This document shows positions 31,794 to 43,600 of a stretch of DNA of 64,000 nucleotides, piece after piece; position 1 is the stretch's first letter; each line of letters starts with the position of its first letter. The notes beneath the pieces were generated by a model. It was not told where the DNA came from, did no database searches, and was given only the letters and a program-made list of their open reading frames with translations. The position numbers and the translations under genes were made by a program. Source of the stretch: Symsagittifera roscoffensis (Eukaryota > Xenacoelomorpha > Acoela > Convolutidae); the NCBI RefSeq assembly GCF_963678635.1, contig NC_087064.1:31534369-31598368 (forward strand). Reading direction: 5' to 3'.

Positions 31794-34120
31794 CTAAACA
31801 AAATGATCAATGAAGATATGACTGTGCTGTTCTACAAGTGATTTCCAATTAGGTTGTGCTTTGACAGCGTCTGAGTTTTTCTTGATGAAGTCCAATGCAG
31901 TGTTGATTAGTTCGGACGAGCATCCATGCATGTCGGCTATGATGAGAACCTCTGCCGCGTTCTCCACTGTGATGTTGGATTTCAGGAAGTTTTGACACTC
32001 TGATTTCAGCCCAGGCACATCGTACTTATTTGCAATCGCGATCAGGTCCAGTGCCGTCCTATAAGAAGAGTAAGTTAAACTAAAAATTAGGTCATATCAA
32101 AGCTCTTTTTAGACAAAAAAGAATATAAAATGATAGGAAAAACAACTTAAAAAACTAGCTTGATAACAAAGACAGGCGCGGATCTAGAATTCTCTCTCCC
32201 AAATCACTATGAAGACCCTTCATTGACCTTGTATTTTCTGCGGCGCAGGCAAGTATTTAGAAAACAGGCCAAAAAGGCGTTTCTAAGCACTTTTTAGAAA
32301 ATTGTACCTATTGGCGCCAAAAGCGCCTTTAGAAAAATGGTAAGGTCAGTCAGCCAAAACTGTATATCTCAAAAAAAGTATAAAGGTAGTGGGTAGAATT
32401 CCTGATAAGGTGGAGTCTGCCCCCCCCCCCGCATATCATAAAAAACCTTAGCTTTCACGTCCTACCTGTCTTCTAGCTTTGTGTCAAAAAGGTTTCCGGT
32501 GTAAAGATATTTGAGAAAAATGCAGAATGGTCCATATTTGCAGTCGTCGATTGTAATACAGCCAGAGGTGCTCTCAGCTGTGTTCGGGTGAGCTAACATA
32601 GCTCGGAAGACTGGTGATCTCGCCACTAGCACCGCTTTGTGTGTCTGGATCTCCTTGGAGTCGACAACAACCTGGAAACAATCACGTTTGATGATACACT
32701 GTTTGAGTATCTAATGTATAAACATTTTGTTCACAACTTTATTCAATTAGAAAGCTTCAAGTGTTCAGAATTTTTTTTCAAAAAATCGAATTGAAAAAAA
32801 AACCCCAAAATCCCAATCCATATCAAATTATATAGTTAGCTCTGAAAACTCTGCTAATCAACCGAAAACTCAACAACAAACATACTTCAAAATCAGTACT
32901 CTGTCCTGACTTGTACAGAGCCTCCCAATCGTCGTATAACCTTGCATCAACACACGGTTTCTTAGGTGACGAACACTCAAGTTTACTCGTTTCCGATTCC
33001 GAAATCAAAATGATTTTGTGGTGAACTGTCAGGACATCATTGGGAGCATATTTGTCAGTGTCGTTTAAGTACTCGTGTGACATGAATTTCTTGAAGCAGA
33101 CTCCGAACTGATTCGCTCCTTCCAGTCTTTTTGGTGGTGTCTTTTTAGTGAAGCATGGGTTGCCGTCTTTGTCCACTATTGCAATTTCAAACTTGAGTGT
33201 TTGATTGGACGAAAACTGGATTACTTTGACAAAAACCTGCAGTAAAAGAAAAAAATGTGAGCTACACATAGATTTACTCATTCTCCTCAGCGATACACCT
33301 CAAACTAATACTATGAATTCAAACAAATAACTCTTTTTTTTCTTGCAATGCGGAAGTAAGTAATCGAAAAACTGAAAACTGAGGAGCATAATATTCACAG
33401 GATCATTCTAGTCAATTAGATGACAAAAGCCAAACCTCTTAAAACTTAGCTTCTAATATGCTGGATGAATCTGTCCACGGTGACGACATTCTCATCCGAC
33501 CAATTAAAGACTTATTGTTTTAACCAGAAAAATGACCAAATAATGACCTCAAAAAAGACTATTGAAAACTTAAAAAGCTGCGAGAAGTTATTTCTTTTTT
33601 TAACAAGAATGCTATTTATCATTTCCATATGCCATATCATTCATTACCATAAAAAATCAAATTAACTCAACATCACTAACCAAATGACTTCAAAACATAG
33701 GCTACCCTGAGCAATATTTCCTGTCAAAGAAATAATGACCAAATACTGACTAATAATGACTGGTCATTAAATGATGACCACGTGGTCACCTTGAAAAAAT
33801 CGCATCAATTATGATAGTTTGTAACAGTAGTTTCTAACATGTAATTTTTAAAATGAAAGTTTCTAGTAGTAGTTTACCTGTACGTAATTATTGGGCATCG
33901 AGGGTTCGCCTACCATCCCTTTCGGATAAATATGACTGGCCCAGCGCACTCCTGCGAACTCAAAAATAGGACTCTCTAGCTTCTCGTCATGTAGACAAAC
34001 TGAGAAATTCTCAATCGACCACAAAACCGAATGGCACTTGACACTTCTCTTCGATACGTAGTGCTCGTTCGCATCCAGCGAATGACATCGCTTCAACGTG
34101 CAGCACTGGCCACAGTTCAT
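31794..34120 (-). CDS. SPOP-like MATH-BTB-BACK protein, cullin-3 adaptor
   Basis: Complete four-exon gene on the minus strand: 34120-33878, 33236-32886, 32671-32466 and 32058-31794. Every intron is GT...AG and all phases agree (0, 0, then a split Arg codon), giving 354 aa, close to the ~370 aa of animal SPOP. Residues ~28-170 are a MATH domain (VLWSIENFSVCL, RWASHIYPKGM, then a VFVKVIQF strand). Residues ~190-300 are the BTB/POZ domain with the hallmark HKAVLVARSPVFRAM and FLKYLYTGNLFD. Residues ~268-354 are the BTB end and a short BACK-like region (ANKYDVPGLKSECQNFL, NAAEVLIIADMH). In this family MATH binds the substrate while BTB dimerises and binds cullin 3 for ubiquitination. I see no C-terminal nuclear localisation run, unlike human SPOP, so a nuclear location is unproven. 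Intron 2 is short (214 bp) and intron 3 carries a hAT-like MITE. All reading frames are intact, so the gene looks functional. Which lineage-specific paralogue it is cannot be said. Confidence 0.92.
32173..32432 (+). mobile_element. hAT-like MITE, worn copy in SPOP-like intron 3
   Basis: It begins CAGGCGCGGATCTAGAATTC and shares TTGTATTTTCTGCGGCGCAG and a terminal C run (~32,419-32,431) with the 25,218 element. The right inverted repeat is not recognisable. It is inserted between SPOP-like exons 3 and 4 and leaves the splice sites untouched. Confidence 0.55.
33500..33800. repeat. Intron 1 AATGACC-type short repeats
   Basis: The heptamer AATGACC or close variants recur at about 33,522, 33,533, 33,728 and 33,750, ending in the palindromic TGACCACGTGGTCA at 33,775-33,788. 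It may be a degraded small transposon in SPOP-like intron 1; no ends were defined. Confidence 0.3.
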
Positions 34121-34621
34121 TTGAACGATTACTTTACAAAATTTTCAATCAGAAATAGCAATTATTATTCGGATGAAAGGATAGATGTTTGATGCAATAA
34201 TTAAATTAGCAGGTTCAGTAATGGTCTTTTGTTTCAGATAAACTCCATGACATAATTAGGTATCTGAAAACATCAAAAAAGTGACAATATTTAAGAATCA
34301 ATTAATTATATTTCAATTAAACTGGCGTGTAACGCATCTCCGGTGCTTCAAATATTCGACAGCTCATAAAAACCCGCATATATTTGAAATCAGATCTGCA
34401 TCCTTTGAGTGTACTCTGATATCGTCCAATTACAGAGTTGGTTATCTCAAATGTTGTGGAGTTTTTTTATATCTAAGTTCTTTGAAAAACCTTAAAGTGA
34501 CATAAAAACGGCACATCTCGAAAAATAAAAGCAGCTGAGCAGTCGCAATTGAACGCAAGATTAGCAAATACTGGGAGAACTCTCACAGTTACCAACTACA
34601 GCGTTCGGAATTTCATGTACA
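34121..34621. promoter_or_regulatory. 5' region of the SPOP-like gene up to satellite 2
   Basis: Only about 500 bp separate the start codon from the first recognisable satellite 2 sequence. Promoter and 5' untranslated region must therefore lie here or in the satellite itself. No TATA box or initiator could be assigned. An open stretch of 74 codons on the + strand (34,281-34,505) has no motif. Confidence 0.4.
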
Positions 34622-37600
34622 TCGGTGAAACACTCATGTAAGAGTTTATCAAGGAAAAAATTTCTAACTAGCAATTTTTCATAGAAAAATTATTCAAGCT
34701 AATTTGAACTCCTGATCAAGTACAAAAAAGAAAACAAATGACAAAATCCGAAACTTTCAAAAAACTAAAACAGCAGAAATGAATCAGTTATTTTGAAGGC
34801 AAACCATGGAAAAGACATGCTGAAAACTAGATCAAGGTGAAAAAGTAAAACATAAAATTGGTAAACAATTCATCAAACTACAAAACAATCTAGCAATCAA
34901 TCAATGTTATGGATGGAAAAATCGAGCAAAAAACATCAGTCGAAAAAATTTGCCTGTAAACCATTCGTTTGTGAGATAATCATTAATAGAGATACTTACA
35001 AACGATGGAATCAAATCCATTAGGTAAATTCGATTCTGATACGATCGACGTTTGTTCAGATATCATCAAATCGACGAGAACTTCATCGCCCAAAAACTCA
35101 TCAAAAAAATTGTCAACGAACAATGATGCAAGAAAAAATCAATTGAGCTATATTGATCTGTTTACAAAGAAAAGAAAAAATCAGTGAGATTTCATCATGC
35201 AAGAATTCAACGAGGAAAAAAGTCTACAAACAAAATTATAAGGAAAACTTTTGAGCTACTTTCGAGCTATCTTGTACCGTTTATCAAGTGAAAAATGCAA
35301 AATCCGCTAGGTTCATTGAACTAAAATAGCACAATTCGTCTTTTTTAAAAACGTTCCAAACACATGCTGACAATCAGATCAAGGTGAAATCATTTAACAT
35401 GGAATCGGTAAGGAAGTCATCAAATACAAATCTATCTATCAATCAATCACGATCAATATCGGATGGATTTAAGAACAAGCAAAAACGTTTCAGGGGAAAA
35501 ATCTGCCCAAACCAGTTTTGTGAGATATTCCCAAAATAGAGATATGAACAAAAAAGCAATGAAAGGAATTAAATAAGTCATAGTCTAATCAGATCACAAT
35601 TTTATCACAAATCATAAAATCGGTGAGAAACTCATCATGTAAGAATTTATCAATGAAAAAATTTCTCAACTAGCAACTTTTCATAGAAAATTTATTCTTG
35701 CTAATTTGAACTCCTGACTGATCAAGTATAAAAAAAACAAATGACAAAAACCGAAAGTTTCAAGGAACTAAAACAGCAGAAATGAATCAGTTATTTCGAA
35801 GGCAAACCATCGAAAAGACATGCTGAAAATTAGATCAAGCTGAAAAAGTACAACATAAAATTGGTAAACAATTCATCAAACTACAAAACAACCTAGCAAT
35901 CAATCAATGTAATGGATGGATAAATCGAGCAAAAAACATCAGTCGAAAAAATTTGCCTGTAAACCATTCGTTTGTGAGATAATCATTATTAGAGATACTT
36001 ACAAAATATAAAGGAATCAAATCCATTCAGTTACTTCGATTCTGATACGATCGACCTTCGTTTAGATATAATCAAATCGGCAAGAACTTCGTCACCCAAA
36101 ACTCAACAAAAAACTGTCAACGAACAATGATGCATGAAAAATTTATTCGAGCTAACTTGAACTGTTTATAAAGAAAAGAAAAAATCAGTGAGAGTTCATC
36201 ATGCAAGAATTCAACAAGGAAAAAAGTCTACAAACAAAATTATAACGAAAATATCGGGCTATCTTGTACCGTTTATCAAGTGAAAAAGGCATAATCCGCT
36301 AGGTTCATTGAATTTAAGTAGCAACGATTCATCTTTTACAGGGGAAAAGGTTCAAAACACATGCTGATAATCAGATCAAGATGAAATCACTTAACAAGGA
36401 AGTCATCAATTACAAACCTATATATCAATCAATCACGATCAATATTGAATGGATCTAAAAACAAGCAAAAACGTTTCAGGGGAAAAAATCTGCCCAAACC
36501 ATTTTTGTGAGATAATCACGAAACTAGAGATATGCACAAAAAAGCACTTAAATAAGTCCTAGTCTAATCGGATCGCAATTTAATCACAAATCATGATATC
36601 GGGGAGAAACTCATCATGTATCAATTCAACAAAAAAAAATTTCTCAACTAGCAAATTTTCATAGAAAATTTATTCTTGCTTATTTGAACTCCTGATCAAG
36701 TATAAAAAAAAAACAAATGACAAAAACCGAAAAATTCAAGGAACTAAAACAGCAGAAATGAATGAGTTATTTCGAAAGCAAACCATCGAAAAGACATGCT
36801 GAAAATTAGATCAAGCTGAAAAAGTAAAACGTAAAATTGGTAAACAATTCATCAAACTACAAAACAACCTAGCAATCAATCAATGTTATGGATGGAAAAA
36901 TCGAGCAAAAAACATCAGTCGAAAAAATTTGCCTGTAAACCATTCGTTTGTGAGATAATCATTAATAGAGATACTTACAAAATATAAAGGAATCAAATCC
37001 ATTCAGTTAATTCGATTCTGATACGTTCGACCTTCGTTTAGATATAATCAAATCGGCAAGAACTTCGTCACCCAAAACTCAACAAAAAACTGTCAACGAA
37101 CAATGATGCATGAAAAAGTTATTCGAGCTAACTTGAACTGTTTATAAAGAAAAGAAAAAATCAGTGAGAGTTCATCATGCAAGAATTCAACAAGGAAAGA
37201 AGTCTACAAACAAAATTATAACGAAAATACCGGGCTATCTTGTACCGTTTATCAAGTGAAAAAGGCATAATCCGCTAGGTTCATTGAATTTAAGTAGCAA
37301 CGATTCATCTTTTACAGGGAAAAGGTTCAAAACACATGCTGATAATCAGATTAAGATGAAATCACTTAACAAGGAATCGGCAAGGAAGTCATCAATTACA
37401 AACCTATCTATCAATCAATCACGATCAATATTGAATGGATCTAAAAACAAGCAAAAAAGGTTTCAGGGGAAAAAATCTGCCCAAACCATTTTTGTGAGAT
37501 ACTTACGAAATTAGAGATATGCACAAAAAAGCAATTAAATAAGTCCTAGTCTAATCGGATCGCAATTTAATCACAAATCATGATATCGGGGAGAAACTCA

Positions 37601-40600
37601 TCATGTATCAATTCAACAAAAAAAATTTCTCAACTAGCAATTTTTCATAGAAAATTTATTCTTGCTAATTTGAACTCCTGATCAAGTATTAAAAAAAACA
37701 AATGACAAAAACCGAAAGTTTCAAGGAACTAAAACAGCAGAAATGAATGAGTTATTTCGAAGGCAAACAATCGAAAAGACATGCTGAAAATTAGATCAAG
37801 CTGAAAAAGTAAAACGTAAAATTGGTAAACAATTCCTCAAACTACAAAACAATCTAGCAATCAATCAATGTTATGAATGGAAAAATCGAGCAAAAAACAT
37901 CAGTCGAAAAAATTTGCCTGTAAACCATTCGTTTGTGAGATAATCATTAATAGAGATACTTACAAAATATAAAGGAATTAAATCCATTCGGTTAATTCGT
38001 TTCTGATACGATCGACCTTCGTTTAGATATTATCAAATCGGCAAGAACTTCGTCACCCAAAACTCAACAAAAAGTTGTCAACGAACAATGATGCATGAAA
38101 AAATTATTCGAGCTAACTTGAAATGTTTATAAAGAAAAGAAACAATCAGTGAGAGTTCATCATGCAAGACTTCAACAAGGAAAAAGTCTACGAACAAAAT
38201 TACAACGAAAGCTTTCGGGCTATCTTGTACCGTTTATCAAGTGAAAAAGGCATAATCCGCTAGGTTCATTGAATTTAAGTAGCAACGATTCATCTTTTAC
38301 AGGGAAAAGGTTCAAAACACACGCTGATAATCAGATCAAGATGAAATCACTTAACAAGGAATCGGCAAGGAAGTCATCAATTACAAACCTATCTATCAAT
38401 CAACCACGATCAATATTGAATGGATCTAAAAACAAGCAAAAACGTTTCAGGGGAAAAAATCTGCCCAAACCATTTTTGTGAGATACTCACGAAACTAGAG
38501 ATATGCACAAAAAAGCAATTAAATAAGTCCTAGTCTAATCGGATCGCAATTTAATCACAAACCATGATATCGGGGAGAAACTCATCATGTATCAATTCAA
38601 CAAAAAAAATTTCTCAACTAGCAATTTTTCATAGAAAATTTATTCTTGCTAATTTGAACTCCTGATCAAGTATAAAAAAAAACAAATGACAAAAACCGAA
38701 AGTTTCAAGGAACTAAAACAGCAGAAATGAATGAGTTATTTCGAAGGCAAACCATCGAAAAGACATGCTGAAAATTAGATCAACCTGAAAAAGTAAAACG
38801 TAAAATTGGTAAACAATTCATCAAACTACAAAACAATCTAGCAATCAATCAATGTTATGGATGGAAAAATCGAGCAAAAAACATCAGTCGAAAAAATTTG
38901 CCTGTAAACCATTCGTTTTTGAGATAATCATTAATAGAGATACTTACAAAATACAAAGGAATAAAATCCATTCGGTTATTTCGTTTCTGATACGATCGAC
39001 CTTCGTTTAGATATTATCAAATCGGAAAGAACTTCGTCACCCAAAACTCAACAAAAAGTTGTCAACGAACAATGATGCATGAAAAAATTATTCGAGCTAA
39101 CTTGAAATGTTTATAAAGAAAAGAAAAAATCAGTGAGAGTTCATCATGCAAGACTTCAAAAAGGAAAAAAGTCTACGAACAAAATTACAACGAAAGCTTT
39201 CGGGCTATCTTGTACCGTTTATCAAGTGATCAAAGCAAAATCCGCTAGGTTCATTGAACTTAAATAGCAACGATTCATCTTATTTAAAGGAAAACGTTCC
39301 AAACACATGCTGATAATCAGATCAAGATGAAATCAATTAACATGAAATCGGCAAGGAAGTCGTTTAATTAAAAACCAATCTATCAATCAATCACGATCAA
39401 TATTGGATCGATCAAAGAACAAGCAAAAACGATTGAGCGGAAACATCTGCCAAAAACTTTTTTGTGAGATACTCACAAAACTAGAGATATGCACAAAAAG
39501 CAATTAAATAAGTCCTAGTCTAATCAGATCGCAATTTAATCACAAATCACAAAATCGGTGAGAAACTCATCATGTAAGAACACATCAACGAAAGAATTTC
39601 TCAAGTAGCATTTTTTCCTAGAAAAAAATTTCAAGCTAAATTGAACTCCTGATCTTGATCAAGTATAAAAAAAACAAATGACGTAATCCGCTAGTTTCAA
39701 GGAATTAAAACAGCAGAAATGAATCAGTTATTTTGAAGGCAAACCATCGAAAAGACAAGCTGAAAATCAGATCAAGGTGAAAGGTAAAACATAAAATTGG
39801 TAAGCAATTCATCACACTACAAAACAACCCAACAATCAATCAATGTTATGGATGAAAAAATCGAGCAAAAACATCAGTCGAAAAAATTTGCCTGTAAACC
39901 ATTCGTTCGTGAGATAATCATTAATAGAGATACTTACAAAATAGAAAGGAATCAAATCCATTCAGTTAATTCGATTCTGATACGATCGACCTTCGTTTAG
40001 ATATAATCAAATCGGCAAGAACTTCGTCACCCAAAACTCAACAAAAATTGTCAACGAACAATGATGCATGAAAAAGTTATTCGAGCTAACTTGAACTGTT
40101 TATAAAGAAAAGAAAAAATCAGTGAGAGTTCATCATGCAAGACTTCAACAAGGAAAAAAGTCTACGAACAAAATTACAACGAAAGCTTTCGGGCTATCTT
40201 GTACCGTTTATCAAGTTAAAAAGGCATAATCCGCTAGTTTCATTGAATTTAAGTAGCAACGATTCATCTTTTACAAGGGAAAAGGTTCAAAACACATGCT
40301 GATAATCAGATCAAGATGAAATCACTTTACAAGGAATCGGTAAGGAAGTCATCAATTACAAACCTATCTATCAATCAATCACGATCAATATCGAATGGAT
40401 CTAAAAACAAGCAAAAACATTTCAGGGGACAAAATCTGCCCAAACCATTTTTGTGAGATACTCAGGAAACTACAGATATGCACAAAAAAGCAATTAAATA
40501 AGTCCTAGTCTAATCGGATCGCAATTTAATCACAAATCATGATATCGGGGAGAAACTCATCATGTATCAATTCAACAAAAAAATTTCTCAACTAGCAATT

Positions 40601-43600
40601 TTTCATAGAAAATTTATTCTTGCTAATTTGAACTCCTGATCAAGTATAAAAAAAACAAATGACAAAATCCGAAAGTTTCAAGGAACTAAAACAGCAGAAA
40701 TGATTGAGTTATTTCGAAGGCAAACCATCGAAAAGACATGCTGAAAATAAGATCAAGCCGAAAAAGTAAAACGTAAAATTGGTAAACAATTCATCAAACT
40801 ACAAAACAACCTAGCAATCAATCAATGTTATGTATGGAAAAATCGAGCAAAAAACATCGGTCGAAAAAATTTGCCTGTAAACCATTCGTTTGTGAGATAA
40901 TCATTAATAGAGATACTTACAAAATATAAAGGAATCAAATCCATTCGGTTAATTCGTTTCTGATACGTTCGACCTTCGTTTAGATATTATCAAATCGGCA
41001 AGAACTTCGTCACCCAAAACTCAACAAAAAGTTGTCAACGAACAAGGATGCATGCTGAAAATCAGATCAAGGTGAAAGGTAAAACATAAAATTGGTAAGC
41101 AATTCATCACACTACAAAACAACCCAACAATCAATCAATGTTATGGATGAAAAAATCGAGCAAAAACATCAGTCGAAAAAATTTGCCTGTAAACCATTCG
41201 TTTGTGAGATAATCATTAATAGAGATACTTACAAAATATAAAGGAATCAAATCCATTCGGTTAATTCGTTTCTGATACGTTCGACCTTCGTTTAGATATT
41301 ATCATATCGGCAAGAACTTCGTCACCCAAAACTCAACAAAAAGTTGTCAACGAACAAGGATGCATGAAAAAATTATTCGAGCTAACTTGAAATGTTTATA
41401 AAGAAAAGAAAAAATCAGTGAGAGTTCATCATGCAAGACTTCAACAAGGAAAAAAGTCTACGAACAAAATTACAACGAAAGCTTTCGGGCTATCTTGTAC
41501 CGTTCATCAAGCGAACAAAGCAAAATCCGCTAGGTTCATTGAACTTAAATAGCAACGATTCATCTCATTTAAAGGTAAATAAGTCCTAGTCTAATCAGAT
41601 CGCAATTTAATCACAAATCACAAAATCGGTGAGAAACTCATCATGTAAGAATTCATCAACGAAAGAATTTCTCAAGTAGCATTTTTTCCTAGAAAATCAT
41701 TTCAAGCTAAATTGAACTCCTGATCTTGATCAAGTATAAAAAAAAACAAATGACGTAATCGGCTAGTTTCAAGGAATTAAAACAGCAGAAATGAATCAGT
41801 TATTTCGAAGGCAAACCATCGAAAAGACATGCTGAAAATCAGATCAAGGTGAAAGGTAAAACATAAAATTGGTAAGCAATTCATCACACTACAAAACAAC
41901 CCAACAATCAATCAATGTTATGGATGAAAAAATCGAGCAAAAACATCAGTCGAAAAAATTTGCCTGTAAACCATTCGTTTGTGAGATAATCATTAATAGA
42001 GATACTTACAAAATATAAAGGAATCAAATCCATTCGGTTAATTCGATTCTGATACGATCGACCTTCGTTTAGATATAATCAAATCGGCAAGAACTTCGTC
42101 ACCTAAAACTCAACAAAAAGTTGTCAACGAACAATGATGCATGAAAAAATTATTCGAGCTAACTTGAACTGTTTATAAAGAAGGAAAAAATCAGTGAGAG
42201 TTCATCATGCAAGACTTCAACAAGGAAAAAAGTCTACGAACAAAATTACAACGAAAGCTTTCGGGCTATCTTGTACTGTTTATCAAGTGAACAAAGCAAA
42301 ATCCGCTAGGTTCATTGAACTTAAATAGCAACGATTCATCTTATTTAAAGGAAAACGTTCCAAACACATGCTGATAATCAGATCAAGATGAAATCATTTA
42401 ACATGAAATCGGCAAGGAAGTCATTTAATTACAAACCAATCTATCAATCAATCACGATCAATATTGGATCGATCAAAGAACAAGCAAAAACGTTTCAGCG
42501 GAAACAGCTGCCAAAAACTTTTCTGTGAGATACTCACAAAACTAGAGATATGCACAAAAAGCAATTAAATAAGTCCTAGTCTAATCAGATCGCAATTTAA
42601 TGACAAATCACAAAATCGGTGAGAAATTCATCATGTAAGAATTCATCAAGGAAAGAATTTCTCAAGTAGCATTTTTTCCTAGAAAAATATTTCAAGCTAA
42701 ATTTAACTCCTGATCTTGATCAAGTATAAAAAAAAACAAATGACGTAATCCGCTAGTTTCAAGGAATTAAAACAGCAGAAATGAATCAGTTATTTCGAAG
42801 GCAAACCATCGAAAAGACATGCTGAAAATCATATCAAGGTGAAAGGTAAAACATAAAATTGGTAAGCAATTCATCACACTACAAAGCAACCCAACAATCA
42901 ATCAATGTTATGGATGAAAAAATCGAGCAAAAACATCAGTCGAAAAAATTTGCCTGTAAACCATTCGTTTGTGAGATAATCATTAATAAGGATACTTACA
43001 AAATATAAAGGAATCAAATCCATTCGGTTAATTCGATTCTGATACGTTCGACCTTCGTTTAGATATAATCAAATCGGCAAGAACTTCGTCACCCAAAACT
43101 CAACAAAAAATTGTCAACGAACAATGATGCATGAAAAAGTTACTCGAGCTAACTTGAACTGTTTATAAAGAAAAGAAAAAAATCAGTGAGAGTTCATCAT
43201 GCAAGACTTCAACAAGGAAAAAAAGTCTACGAACAAAATTACAACGAAAGCTTTCGGGCTATCTTGTACCATTTATCAAGTGAACAAAGCAAAATCCGCT
43301 AGGTTCATTGAACTTAAATAGCAACGATTCATCTTATTTAAAGGAAAACGTTCCAAACCCATGCTGATAATCAGATCAAGCTGAAGTCGTTTAACATGAA
43401 ATCGGCAAGGAAGTCATTTAATTACAAACCAATCTATCAATCAATCACGATCAATATTGGATCGATCAAAGAACAAGCAAAAACGTTTCAGCGGAAACAG
43501 CTGCCAAAAACTTTTTCGAGAGATACTCACAAAACTAGAGATATGCACAAAAAGCAATTAAATAAGTCCTAGTCTAATCAGATCGCAATTTAATCACAAA

